A stretch of DNA of 64,000 bases. It comes from Streptomyces sp. P9-A2. GTDB taxonomy: Bacteria > Actinomycetota > Actinomycetes > Streptomycetales > Streptomycetaceae. This document shows positions 53,477 through 62,671 of the stretch, piece by piece; positions within the stretch are counted from its first letter, which is position 1; every line of letters starts with the position of its first letter. The translations under genes and the position numbers were made by a program. The notes under the pieces were generated by a model. The model made no database searches, was not told the DNA's origin, and saw nothing but the letters and a program-made list of their open reading frames with translations. The DNA is taken from assembly GCF_036634175.1 (NCBI RefSeq), contig NZ_JAZIFX010000001.1, forward strand, positions 372,001 through 436,000, written 5' to 3'.

Positions 53477-54616
53477 ATGTACGCAGCATCGTCCTCCGTG
53501 TCCGCCCCGCCCCGGCCGCTCCGTCCGCGCCCGGCGGACAGCGGCCCCTACCTCTCCCCCGCCCGCCAGGCGGCCCCCGCGCTCGGTGCGGGCAAGGCAC
53601 GGCGCGCCCCGGGCTCCGGTCCCCAGCAGCTCAGCGGCCGGCTCGACCTGTCCGGCCCTCAGGGCGCCCAGTTGCGCTCGGCGATCGCGTCGGTGCACCG
53701 CATCTGCCCGGAGTTCTCGCCGGTGCAGGTGCTGCGCCGCAACGGCCGGTCCGTTCTCCTGATCGGTACGACCGGCCGGAGCACCGCGGTGGCCAAGTGC
53801 TTAACGGATCACTCGCCCGCCTGGTCCGAGCGGTTCCGGCACGAGATAGCGGTCTACCGCTCGTTCGTCCGGCATCGCCCGCCCGCGCGGGCACCCCGGC
53901 TGATCGCGGCGGACCCGGACCACTGCACCCTGGTGATCGAGCGGATGCCCGGCCGGGTGGCGGCACTGCAGCGGCACCCGGTGGAGGCACCACCACGGGC
54001 GGACATCAGGGCCGCGCTCGGCGCGATCTGCCGGCTGAACACATGGCGCCCGCCCGCCGGTACGTTCGACGCCCCGCTGGACTACGCGGCACGGCTCGCC
54101 CGCTATCACGAACTGGGGCTGCTCACCGACCGGGACATGGGGGATCTGCAGAAACTGCTGCACGGCATCGCGCACACGGCAGGGCGCCACAACATGGGCC
54201 AGTTCTGTCACGGCGACGCGCTGCTCTCCAACATCCTGATCTCACCGGCCGGTCCAGTGCTGGTGGACTGGGAGCACGCGGGCTGGTACCTGCCGGGTTA
54301 CGACCTGGCGACGCTGTGGGCGGTTCTCGGGGACGCGCCGGCGGCGCGGCGGCAGATCAGCCAGCTCGCGCAGTCGGCGGGCCACGCCTCACGTGACGCG
54401 TTCCTGGTGAACCTGATGCTGGTGCTGACGCGTGAGATCCGTACCTACGAGACGGCCGTGCAGCGTTCGATGCATGATGCGCCCGCGGTGGCGCCGAGCT
54501 CGGCCCAGCCGGGCGCGCTGCCGTCCGGTGAGGAGCAGCGGCTGTTGCTGCGGCGGCTGCACGACGACTGTCAGCTGGCCCGCAAGGCCGTACGCGCGGC
54601 GGTCGGCACGCGCTGA
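53477..54616 (+). CDS. Aminoglycoside-phosphotransferase-fold protein with a TTA codon
   Basis: 379 residues. A low-complexity N-terminus of about 60 residues precedes the APH fold: TAVAKCL near 105 (Lys), catalytic loop [13 protein letters not shown] and DFG-like [16 protein letters not shown]. Such proteins phosphorylate small molecules, antibiotics or sugars; no substrate can be named. Codon 109 is TTA (53801-53803), implying bldA-dependent translation. It diverges from the NsdA-like gene. Confidence 0.8.
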   Translation: MYAASSSVSAPPRPLRPRPADSGPYLSPARQAAPALGAGKARRAPGSGPQQLSGRLDLSGPQGAQLRSAIASVHRICPEFSPVQVLRRNGRSVLLIGTTGRSTAVAKCLTDHSPAWSERFRHEIAVYRSFVRHRPPARAPRLIAADPDHCTLVIERMPGRVAALQRHPVEAPPRADIRAALGAICRLNTWRPPAGTFDAPLDYAARLARYHELGLLTDRDMGDLQKLLHGIAHTAGRHNMGQFCHGDALLSNILISPAGPVLVDWEHAGWYLPGYDLATLWAVLGDAPAARRQISQLAQSAGHASRDAFLVNLMLVLTREIRTYETAVQRSMHDAPAVAPSSAQPGALPSGEEQRLLLRRLHDDCQLARKAVRAAVGTR

Positions 54617-54624
54617 CCCCGTGA

Positions 54625-54684
54625 GGACGTGTGAAGGCCCGCGGCGCCTCCCCACCGGGAGGCGCCGCGGGCCTTCACACGTCC
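54625..54684. terminator. 28-bp stem terminator after the APH gene
   Basis: Perfect 28-bp arms with a four-base loop begin eight bases after the APH stop codon. Confidence 0.8.
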
Positions 54685-54978
54685 CGGCGCGTTCCCCACG
54701 GGTCTCGGCACGGTGCCGGCGCGTTCCCTGAATTTCACGGCCGGTTCCCGGCGCCATCGGTGTACGCCATTGACGTACCGCAGGTCTCCGGGCCGCCGCC
54801 ACGAAAGCTCCGTGGACCCCGGGTGACAGGGGAATCGCACCTCCCCTGGGCATGATTGACGGATCATCGGCCAGCCGGTAGCACAGACGCACCGCAGGCT
54901 CCCGTACGGCCCTGTGGCTCGTACCGACCGTCCCGCCTTTGTCCCGCCCGTCCCGCCCGATCGTCCCAGGAGACCGTG

Positions 54979-56967
54979 TTGCGAAGATCCCCCACCCGGC
55001 CCGGCCGTGCGCCGGTCACCGGTGCCCGCCCTGCCCGCCGTACGGCGGGCGCCCTGGCAGCGGCGGCGCTCACGCTGCCGCTGCTCGGCGCGGCCCCGTC
55101 CGCTGCCCCACCGGATGCCGGCCCGGCCGACGGGACCCGACTGCAGGAAGCTTTCGGCGCCGCGGCCGCCGCGTACGAGGTGCCGCGGAGCGTGCTGCTG
55201 GGCGTCTCCTACCTCCAGTCCCGCTGGGACACGCACGCCGGCGCGCCGAGTGTGACCGGCGGCTACGGCCCGATGCACCTCACGGACGCCCGCGCCGCGC
55301 AGGCGGCGACGTCGCATCACGACGAGGGGACGGAGGACCCCCGGGGTGACGACGCCCGGCCCGCGCTGCGTCCACAGGCCCGCGCGCCGCGCACCGGGCC
55401 CCTCCCGGACCGGCTGGCCACCCTGCCGAGGGCGGCCGAGCTGACCGGGCTGAGCGCCGAGCGGCTGCGCGACGATCCGGCCGCGAACGTGGCGGGCGGT
55501 GCCGCACTGCTGGCCGAGGCCCAGCGGGAGCTCGGCCGGGCGCCGAGCGAGGACCCGGCGGACTGGTACGGCGCGGTGGCCCGCTTCTCCGGCTCGGACG
55601 GCACCGCCTCGGCGACGGCGTACGCGGACGAGGTGTACAGGGTGATCCTCGCCGGTGCGCACCGGGTCACGGACACGGGAGAGCAGGTCGTCCTGGCCTC
55701 CCGTCCGGGCCTCGCCCCGGACCGGTCGGCGTTGCCCGGCACCGGTCCGCCGGCCGTGTCCGCCGGCTCCGCCACCGTCCCGGAGTGCCCCGCGACGGTG
55801 TCCTGCGAGTGGATCCCGGCGCCGTACGAGGAGTTCGGGGACGGCGACTACGGCAACCACGACCTGTCGGACCGTCCTGCCTCGCAGCCGATCCGGTACA
55901 TCGTCGTTCATGACACCGAGGGTGCCTGGGAGGGTGTTCTCGACATGGTGCAGGACCCCACCTATGTGTCGTGGCACTACAGTCTGCGCTCGACCGACGG
56001 TCACATCGCCCAGCATGTGAAGGCGAAGGACGTGGCCTGGCACGCGGGCAACTGGTACGTCAACGCCGGGTCGATCGGGCTGGAGCACGAGGGCTTCCTG
56101 GCGGAACCTGACGCCTGGTACACCGAGGCGATGTACCGTTCCTCGGCCCGTCTGGTGCGGTATCTCGCCGAGAAGTACGACATCCCTCTGGATCGGCAGC
56201 ACATCCTCGGCCACGACACCGTGCCGGGTACGACCGCGGCGACCGTGCCCGGCATGCACACGGACCCCGGGCCCTACTGGGACTGGGCGCACTACTTCGA
56301 GCTGCTGGGCAGTCCGTTCGAGGCCACGGCCGGGAAGAACGGCGGCCTGGTGACGATCCGCCCCGACTACGCCACCCACGGCCCGGTGTTCACGGGCTGC
56401 GAGACCGCGGGCGAGCCGTGCGCGGCGCACGGGTCCAGTGCGGTACGGCTGTACTCCGGCCACGACGAGAAGTCCGCCCTGATCAGGGACATCGGCCTGG
56501 GTTCGGACCCGACGACCGGGGTGAACGACCTGTCCTCACGGGTGTCGACCGGCCAGCAGTACGCGGTTGCCGACCGGTGGGGCGACTGGACCGCGATCTG
56601 GTACCTGGGACAGAAGGCCTGGTTCAGGAACCCGAAGCAGCGGCCCACCGCGGTGCCCGCCACGGGCCGGGTGGTGACCCCGAGGAAGGGCCTGGACTCG
56701 GTGCCGGTGTACGGGCGCGCGTACCCGGAGAAGGCCGCCTACCCGGAGGGGGTGCCCGCCCAGGACGTGTCCCCGCTGCCGTACACACTGCAAAAGGGCC
56801 AGCGGTACGTCACCGGGGGTGAGGTACCCGGTGAGTACCTGTACGCGGTGACCTTCGACCGGTCCTCGCACCAGGTGGTCCGGGGCAAGGAGCTGTACCA
56901 CCAGATCCAGTTCGGCCACCGGGTCGCGTTCGTGCGGGCGGCGGACGTGACGGTGAGAACGATGTAG
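54979..56967 (+). CDS. Secreted N-acetylmuramoyl-L-alanine amidase (Amidase_2)
   Basis: 662 residues from TTG 54979 (AGGAG six bases upstream; GTG 54976 also possible). A signal peptide (ALAAAALTLPLLGAAPSAAP) is followed by a helical N-terminal region with a transglycosylase-like feel (AFGAAAAAYEVPRSVLLGVSYLQSRWDTHAG). The amidase domain shows YIVVHDTEG, SWHYSLR and HILGHDTVPGTT, supplying the zinc histidines. The C-terminal ~200 residues resemble SH3-type wall-binding repeats. It cleaves the amide between MurNAc and the stem peptide. Confidence 0.85.
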   Translation: MRRSPTRPGRAPVTGARPARRTAGALAAAALTLPLLGAAPSAAPPDAGPADGTRLQEAFGAAAAAYEVPRSVLLGVSYLQSRWDTHAGAPSVTGGYGPMHLTDARAAQAATSHHDEGTEDPRGDDARPALRPQARAPRTGPLPDRLATLPRAAELTGLSAERLRDDPAANVAGGAALLAEAQRELGRAPSEDPADWYGAVARFSGSDGTASATAYADEVYRVILAGAHRVTDTGEQVVLASRPGLAPDRSALPGTGPPAVSAGSATVPECPATVSCEWIPAPYEEFGDGDYGNHDLSDRPASQPIRYIVVHDTEGAWEGVLDMVQDPTYVSWHYSLRSTDGHIAQHVKAKDVAWHAGNWYVNAGSIGLEHEGFLAEPDAWYTEAMYRSSARLVRYLAEKYDIPLDRQHILGHDTVPGTTAATVPGMHTDPGPYWDWAHYFELLGSPFEATAGKNGGLVTIRPDYATHGPVFTGCETAGEPCAAHGSSAVRLYSGHDEKSALIRDIGLGSDPTTGVNDLSSRVSTGQQYAVADRWGDWTAIWYLGQKAWFRNPKQRPTAVPATGRVVTPRKGLDSVPVYGRAYPEKAAYPEGVPAQDVSPLPYTLQKGQRYVTGGEVPGEYLYAVTFDRSSHQVVRGKELYHQIQFGHRVAFVRAADVTVRTM

Positions 56968-57036
56968 CGGCGGCCGTCCCCGGCACTCGGTTCCGGCCCT
57001 TGTTCCCGGTCGGGGAACGGGGCCGGTCCGGGCCGC

Positions 57037-57534
57037 TCAGCCCTGCTGGAACAGTTCGGCGGGCAGCGGCTTGAGGAGGGTGTACAGGTCGTCGGTGATG
57101 GGGCGGTCCCAGGCGGCGATGGTGACCAGCACATTGTCGCTGCGGTCGAACTGCACGCAGGAGATCCGGCTCTCGGAGAGCTTCACCCGGCGCACGATGA
57201 GCAGGTTGTCGCCCTGCATCACGGGCATGTCCTCGGTGCCGACGACGTTCACCTCCTCGTCGTTCTCCAGCGCCAGCAGCAGCTGTCCGACCTCGAAGGG
57301 GACCTCGCCCTCGGAAATCTCGCGGGCCGGGGAGCCCTCCGGCAGATTGCCGATGACCATCGCGGGGCCGCGGCCGCCGAACAGGTCGTAGCGCAGGAAG
57401 ACGCCCTGGCAAGTCCCGTCGGGGGCCGGCAGTAGTCCGGCGCCCAGATTCCCGGGCCAGTCGCCCGGGTCCATGGCCAGGACGTCGAAGTCAGGTCCGG
57501 CGGGAGTGGCGCTGCGGCGGCGGAGGAACGACAT
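57037..57534 (-). CDS. Conserved hypothetical protein
   Basis: 165 residues without a signal peptide or membrane segment. Mostly beta-strand, with DFDVLAMDPGDWPGNLGAGLLPAPDGTCQGVFLRYDLFGGRGPAMVIGN and QLLLALENDEEVNVVGTEDM. I do not recognise the family, though its composition and clean frame support a real gene. It lies 51 bp after the convergent amidase gene. Confidence 0.65.
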   Translation of the reverse strand: MSFLRRRSATPAGPDFDVLAMDPGDWPGNLGAGLLPAPDGTCQGVFLRYDLFGGRGPAMVIGNLPEGSPAREISEGEVPFEVGQLLLALENDEEVNVVGTEDMPVMQGDNLLIVRRVKLSESRISCVQFDRSDNVLVTIAAWDRPITDDLYTLLKPLPAELFQQG

Positions 57535-57646
57535 GCCGCCATGGTACGTGCCCCGCCCGGCCCTCCGTTGCCGTCGGTCCCGCGGACAGCCCTGGGGGAC
57601 AGCCCTGGGGGACGGCCATGTGGACGGCCCACAGCTTTTCGCGGGG

Positions 57647-58573
57647 CTACTCCTGCGGCGGCGTCGGCGGGACCACGGCGACGGGACTCGCCGCGTGGAG
57701 CAGGACGGCCTGGGTGACGGAGCCCATCATGCGGGCCGGTGCCAGCAGACGTCGCCGGTGGCGTCCCACGACGACCAGCCCGGCGCTCTCGGAGGCCGCG
57801 ACCAGGTGCCCGGCGGCGTCCCCGGGCAGCACCCGGATCTCGGCGGTGGCCTCGGGGTGCCGTTCGCGGTGCGGGGCGAGGAAGCCGTCGGCGAGGACGC
57901 GGGTCTCGTGCTCGACGGCGCTCCGGTCGATCTGCGGCGCGGGCATCTCGCCCGGCAGCATCCAGGTCTGCAGGGGCCAGGGGTAGGCGGCCAGAACGCG
58001 GAGCCCGGCGCCGCGCAGGGCGGCCTCGCGGAAGGCGAAGGCGAGGGTGGCCTCGTCGGGACTGTCGACGTTCACGCCGACGACGACCCCGGGGCCGGTC
58101 CCGGCGGCCTCGTCGTCCTCGGCGCCCTCGGCGGGCATGCCGGTGTCCCGGCCGGGCCGGGGAACCACGACGACGGGGCATTCGGCATCCCGGGCCGCGG
58201 CAAGGGAGTTGGAGCCGAGCAGCAGGCTGGTGAAACCGCCGCGGCCTCGGGAGCCGAGCACCAGCAGTTGTGCCATGGCCCCCAGTTCGGGCAGGACGGC
58301 ACCAGGAGCGCCGTCCAGGGCGACGAAGTCGACGGCGGGGAGGTCGGTCCGGCCCTCCAGCCGGCCGCGGACCGGACCGAGGACCGGGTCGTCCTCGGCT
58401 GTGGGAAGTCCGGCGGGCGCCGCCGCGTCGGGCCGCCCCCAGAGAGCGTACTGACGTACATGCGCCACCCGCAGTGGGGCCTCGCGCCGGTGTGCGGCGT
58501 CGAGGGCCCACTCCAGGGCGCGCAGACTGTCGTCCGAACCGTCGACCGCCGCGACAACCGGCTGGGGGCTCAT
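57647..58573 (-). CDS. Universal stress protein with two UspA domains
   Basis: 308 residues with two Usp folds. The first has VVAAVDGSDDSLRALEWAL and LLVLGSRGRGGFTSLLLGSNSLAAARDAECPVVVV; the second has VVVGVNVDSPDEATLAFAFREAAL and LVVVGRHRRRLLAPARMMGSVTQAVLLHAASPVAVV. The G-2X-G-9X-G(S/T) ATP motif is complete in the first domain. Cytoplasmic ATP-binding stress protein. Confidence 0.92.
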   Translation of the reverse strand: MSPQPVVAAVDGSDDSLRALEWALDAAHRREAPLRVAHVRQYALWGRPDAAAPAGLPTAEDDPVLGPVRGRLEGRTDLPAVDFVALDGAPGAVLPELGAMAQLLVLGSRGRGGFTSLLLGSNSLAAARDAECPVVVVPRPGRDTGMPAEGAEDDEAAGTGPGVVVGVNVDSPDEATLAFAFREAALRGAGLRVLAAYPWPLQTWMLPGEMPAPQIDRSAVEHETRVLADGFLAPHRERHPEATAEIRVLPGDAAGHLVAASESAGLVVVGRHRRRLLAPARMMGSVTQAVLLHAASPVAVVPPTPPQE

Positions 58574-58754
58574 GGGGTTCCTCGCTTCCGGACCACGGCG
58601 CTCACTTTCCGGGGCCGGCCCGGCTCGGGCCCGGTTCCGGAAGAGTCTCCCTGGTCGTGTGTCCAGAAGACCGGCGGCAACACCTGTCCGGCCGGCCTTC
58701 CGCTCACCGGTCGGCAGGCCCCGGCGCGTACGCCCCGGGGCATGACCGCCCTGC

Positions 58755-58997
58755 TCACGTCAGGTCGAACTCCCCCTCCCGGGCTCCGGACACGAAGGCG
58801 CCCCATTCGGCCGGGGTGAAGATCAGGGAATGGCTCTGCGGGCGCCCACTGTTCCGCATGGCGATGAAGCCTTCCACGAAGGCGATCTGGACATCCCCCA
58901 GGCCTCGGCTGCTGGACTGCCACTGCGCGTTGCTCAGGTCCAGGTCCGGCTTGTCCCAGCCGGTGAGCGGTCGCTGCTGGGTGGTGCTTTCGGCCAC
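58755..58997 (-). CDS. DUF397 domain protein
   Basis: 80 residues from GTG 58997 with GGGAGGAG upstream. DUF397 signature: WQSSSRGLGDVQIAFVEG and MRNSGRPQSHSLIFTPAEWGAFVSGAREGEFD. DUF397 genes are usually next to an XRE regulator and an RsbW-like ATPase, with which they form toxin-antitoxin-like or developmental units. None is next to it here, so it is solitary. Confidence 0.85.
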   Translation of the reverse strand: MAESTTQQRPLTGWDKPDLDLSNAQWQSSSRGLGDVQIAFVEGFIAMRNSGRPQSHSLIFTPAEWGAFVSGAREGEFDLT

Positions 58998-59214
58998 GTC
59001 CGTGCTCCTCCCGATTTCCGTCGTCCGCGGCCAGCCTAGCGAGCGGTTCCAGCCGCCGACAGGTCATGTCAGGGGTGCCTTTCCCCGGGGCGGCGCAGGT
59101 TCGGCACGGCACGGGCGCGGTGCGGGCGGGTCAGGAGGCGGAAGGCCCCTGAGGGCAGGCTTCGCACCACGGCTTCGGATCGCGTGTTCCGGGCGCGCAC
59201 TTCGGGCCGCGCGA

Positions 59215-59243
59215 TTGAACGCGGGATGACGTGTGAACGTACT
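59215..59243 (+). promoter_or_regulatory. Promoter of the sulfatase gene
   Basis: TTGAAC-N17-CGTACT resembles a vegetative promoter. Transcription would begin near 59250, fitting either sulfatase start. The gap 58998-59214 holds no gene that I can support. Confidence 0.45.
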
Positions 59244-59314
59244 GGTGGCGGCAGGCCCGTTCACGGGCCCGGTGTGCCATGCCCTCGCAGTACCGCACGG
59301 AAGGACCCCCCCGG

Positions 59315-61159
59315 GTGCAGCTCTTCACACGCTCCCGTCAGCTGTCGGACCCCACCGAGAGCGGAGCGGACCCGGACGACAGCCCGGCCGAAACTCCGGA
59401 GCGCCCCGTCTCCTCCGCCGGCACACCCGAGCCTTCCGAGGAGACCCCCGACGGCCCGGCATCCACGCGACGGGACCGCTGGCGCCGCGACCACCCCCGC
59501 GCCGCCCGCGGTGTCACCGTGGGGACGACCGTCCTGGCCGGAGCGCTGCTGCTGTTCGCGCTCCTCGTGCCGAACCGTGTGGAGCGGCTGGCCCCCGAGG
59601 CGTTCCTCCGTATCCCGGCCGAGGGTGTCCTGCTGGCGACGCTGCTGCTCGCGCTGCCGCCGAGGCCCCGGCGGATCACGGCGCTGGTCTCGGGTGCCCT
59701 GCTCGGTCTGCTCACCGTCCTGAAAATGGTGGACATGGGGTTCTACCAGGTGCTGGCCCGGCCGTTCGATCTGGTGCTCGACTGGATCCTGTTCGACGAC
59801 GCGGCCGAGTTCGTCCGGGAGTCGTTCGGCCGGAGCGGGCAGATCCTCGCCGTGATCGGTGTGATCGTCCTGTTCGCCGCCCTGCTGGTACTGATGACGC
59901 TGGCGGCGGCGCGGATCACGAACCTGATGGTCCGCCATCGTCCGGCAGCCGCCCGTACCACCCTGGTCCTCGGCGTCGTGTGGATCACCTGCGTCACCCT
60001 GGGCGTGCAGATCACCGGCGTCCCGCTCGCCACCAAGGGCACCGCGGAAATGCTGGGCAACCGCGCGGAGCAGGTGCGCGCGGGGCTCAGGGACGCACGG
60101 GTCTTCGAGCAGGAGGCCGCCGTCGACGCCTTCGCCGGTACTCCACCGGACCAGCTGTTCACCGGACTGCGCGGCAAGGACGTCCTGTTCACCTTCGTCG
60201 AGAGCTACGGCCGGGTCGCGATCGACGATCCCGCGATGGCGGAGCCGATCGACGCGGTGCTGAAGGAGGGCACCGGCACCCTGAAGGCCGCCGGTTTCGA
60301 GTCGCGCAGCGGCTGGCTCAGGTCGCCGGTGACGGGCGCGGGCAGCTGGCTCGCCCACTCCACCTTCCTGTCCGGCCTGTGGATCAAGAACCAGCAGCGC
60401 TACCGCAGCCTCACCACCAGCGACCGCATGACCCTCACCAACTACTTCCGCAAGGCCGGTGACTGGCGGACCGTCGGCATCGTGCCCGGGGTGCGGCGGG
60501 CGTGGCCGGAGGGCAAGTACTTCGGCCTGGACCACATCTACGACTCCGAACACCTGGGGTACCAGGGCCCGTACTTCAGCTGGACGCCGGTGCCCGACCA
60601 GTTCACCATGGAGGCCTTCGAGCGTCTGGAGCACGGCAGGAAGGACCGGCAGCCGATCATGGCGGAGATCATCCTCGCCTCCAGTCACAACCCGTGGTCC
60701 CCCAACGCCCGCATGATCGACTGGGACGACCTCGGCGACGGCTCCGTGTTCCACGAGATCAAGAAGGAGGGCACCGACCCCGCGGAGGTCTGGCAGGACC
60801 CGGAGAAGGTGCGCACCGAGTACCGCAAGTCCATCGAGTACTCGCTGCGCAGCCTGACCGAGTGGATGGAGCGGTACGGCGACGAGGACACGGTCCTGGT
60901 CTTCCTCGGCGACCACCAGCCCGTCCCGACCGTCACCGCCGGCGACACCGGCAAGGATGTGCCGATCACGATCGTCGCCCGCGACGAGAAGGTCCTGGAC
61001 CGGGTGGCCGACTGGAACTGGACCGACGGCCTCAAGCCCGCGCCCGATGCCCCGACCTGGGGCATGGACGAGTTCCGCGACCGCTTCATGACCGCGTACG
61101 GGCCGCAGGGGGGAAAGCCCGGCGGCGGGAGCGGCGGCGCGGCCGGCACCACCGGCTGA
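59315..61159 (+). CDS. Membrane sulfatase-like protein (alkaline phosphatase superfamily, LtaS-like)
   Basis: About 614 residues from GTG 59315, with GAAGGA upstream; ATG 59279 is an alternative. A charged, acidic cytoplasmic N-terminus of ~80 residues, then five hydrophobic segments (about 65-260), then the extracellular catalytic domain: LFTFVESYGRVAIDD (metal site), SWLAHSTFLSG (Thr nucleophile), SSHNPWSP and FLGDHQPVPTV. The layout resembles LtaS and other phosphoglycerol transferases, but the substrate in Streptomyces is unknown. Confidence 0.85.
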   Translation: MQLFTRSRQLSDPTESGADPDDSPAETPERPVSSAGTPEPSEETPDGPASTRRDRWRRDHPRAARGVTVGTTVLAGALLLFALLVPNRVERLAPEAFLRIPAEGVLLATLLLALPPRPRRITALVSGALLGLLTVLKMVDMGFYQVLARPFDLVLDWILFDDAAEFVRESFGRSGQILAVIGVIVLFAALLVLMTLAAARITNLMVRHRPAAARTTLVLGVVWITCVTLGVQITGVPLATKGTAEMLGNRAEQVRAGLRDARVFEQEAAVDAFAGTPPDQLFTGLRGKDVLFTFVESYGRVAIDDPAMAEPIDAVLKEGTGTLKAAGFESRSGWLRSPVTGAGSWLAHSTFLSGLWIKNQQRYRSLTTSDRMTLTNYFRKAGDWRTVGIVPGVRRAWPEGKYFGLDHIYDSEHLGYQGPYFSWTPVPDQFTMEAFERLEHGRKDRQPIMAEIILASSHNPWSPNARMIDWDDLGDGSVFHEIKKEGTDPAEVWQDPEKVRTEYRKSIEYSLRSLTEWMERYGDEDTVLVFLGDHQPVPTVTAGDTGKDVPITIVARDEKVLDRVADWNWTDGLKPAPDAPTWGMDEFRDRFMTAYGPQGGKPGGGSGGAAGTTG

Positions 61160-61271
61160 GCGGGAGACCTCCCGGCCCCGCCCCCGCTCCCCTTCTCATG
61201 GCACCCCGACACGCGGAAGAAGTGTGCCCCGGGCCTTGCCCCGGGCGGGGTCGGGCTGGATTACTGATGCC

Positions 61272-61303
61272 TGCGGAAGCGACCGAATGATCGGTCGTCC
61301 GCA
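61272..61303. promoter_or_regulatory. Palindromic operator upstream of paaK
   Basis: CGACCGA-ATGA-TCGGTCG is a perfect 7-bp dyad, extended outwards by TGCGGA and TCCGCA. The ACCGA/TCGGT halves resemble TetR-family PaaR operators of phenylacetate genes. It lies 38 bp before the paaK start. No TetR gene is in the window. Confidence 0.55.
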
Positions 61304-61341
61304 TCGGCATGACGGGTGCCAGGAGCGAGGGGAAAATCCTG

Positions 61342-62637
61342 ATGGCTCAGGCGGTGGACCTGCTCGACCCGGCGGAACGGCTCGGCGTGGAGGAACTGCG
61401 GGCACTCCAGCTGGAGAGGCTGCGGTCCTCGCTGCGGCACGCCTACGACCATGTGCCGTTCTACCGGGCGTCCTTCGACGCGGCAGGCGTCCGCCCGGAC
61501 GACTGCCGCTCCCTCGCCGACCTGTCCCGGTTCCCGTTCACCACCAAGGCGGACCTGCGGGAGAACTACCCGTACGGGATGTTCGCCGTGCCGCGCGAAC
61601 GGATCCGCCGCCTGCACGCCTCCAGCGGAACCACCGGGCGCCCCACGGTGGTCGGCTACACCGAGGACGACCTGTCCATGTGGGCGGACATGGTGGCCCG
61701 CTCGATCCGCGCGGCGGGCGGTCGGCCCGGGGACACGGTGCATGTGGGGTACGGCTACGGGCTGTTCACCGGCGGTCTGGGCGCCCACTACGGCGCCGAG
61801 CGGCTCGGCTGTACGGTGATCCCCGCCTCCGGCGGCATGACGGCCCGGCAGGTGCAGCTGATCCAGGACCTGAAGCCCGCGGTGATCATGGTGACGCCGT
61901 CCTACATGCTCACCCTGCTGGACGAGTTCGAGCGGCAGGGCGTCGATCCGCGCGGCACCTCCCTGCGCGTGGGGATCTTCGGCGCCGAGCCCTGGACGGA
62001 GCCGATGCGGCAGGAGATCGAGGAGCGGTTCGCGATCGACGCGGTCGACATATACGGGCTGTCCGAGGTCATCGGACCGGGTGTCGCGCAGGAGTGCGTG
62101 GAGACCAAGGACGGGCTGCACATTTGGGAGGACCATTTCCTCCCGGAGGTCGTCGACCCCCTCACCGGTGAGGTGCTGCCGGAGGGCGAGCGGGGCGAAC
62201 TGGTCTTCACCTCGCTCACCAAGGAGGCGATGCCGGTCGTCCGGTACCGGACGCGGGACCTGACCCGGCTGCTGCCGGGGACGGCCCGGACGTTCCGGCG
62301 GATGGAGAAGGTCACCGGCCGCAGCGACGACCTGGTGATCCTGCGCGGGGTGAACCTCTTCCCCACCCAGATCGAGGAGATCGTGCTGCGCACACCGGGT
62401 GTGGCGCCGCACTTCCAGCTCCGGCTCACCCGGGAGGGCCGTATGGACGCCCTCACGGTGCGCGCCGAGGCCCGGCCGGACGCGGACGCCGCCACCCGCG
62501 CGGCGGCGGCCCGGTCCGTCGAGGCGGCCGTGAAGGACGGCATCGGGGTGTCGGTCGGGGTCGAGATCGTCGACCCCGAGACGCTGGAGCGGTCGGTGGG
62601 CAAGATCCGCAGGATCGTGGACCTGCGTCCGCGCTGA
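61342..62637 (+). CDS. paaK: Phenylacetate-CoA ligase
   Basis: 431 residues from ATG 61342 (GAGGGG upstream); ATG 61309 is an alternative. Adenylate-forming fold with HASSGTTGRPTVVGYT (P-loop), YGYGLFTGGLGAHYGAERLGCTVIPASGG, IYGLSEVIGPGVAQEC and RSDDLVILRGVNLFPTQIEEIV. It activates phenylacetate to phenylacetyl-CoA, the first step of the paa pathway. No other paa genes are visible to the right, where an acyl-CoA ligase runs in the opposite direction. Confidence 0.92.
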   Translation: MAQAVDLLDPAERLGVEELRALQLERLRSSLRHAYDHVPFYRASFDAAGVRPDDCRSLADLSRFPFTTKADLRENYPYGMFAVPRERIRRLHASSGTTGRPTVVGYTEDDLSMWADMVARSIRAAGGRPGDTVHVGYGYGLFTGGLGAHYGAERLGCTVIPASGGMTARQVQLIQDLKPAVIMVTPSYMLTLLDEFERQGVDPRGTSLRVGIFGAEPWTEPMRQEIEERFAIDAVDIYGLSEVIGPGVAQECVETKDGLHIWEDHFLPEVVDPLTGEVLPEGERGELVFTSLTKEAMPVVRYRTRDLTRLLPGTARTFRRMEKVTGRSDDLVILRGVNLFPTQIEEIVLRTPGVAPHFQLRLTREGRMDALTVRAEARPDADAATRAAAARSVEAAVKDGIGVSVGVEIVDPETLERSVGKIRRIVDLRPR

Positions 62638-62671
62638 GCCGCGTCCGCCCCTGCCGGGCCGGGCACCGCGT

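Noticed and set aside
54979..56967. A phage endolysin or prophage in the amidase region
   Set aside because: A signal peptide and long C-terminal binding region fit a host wall enzyme, and no phage structural genes are near.
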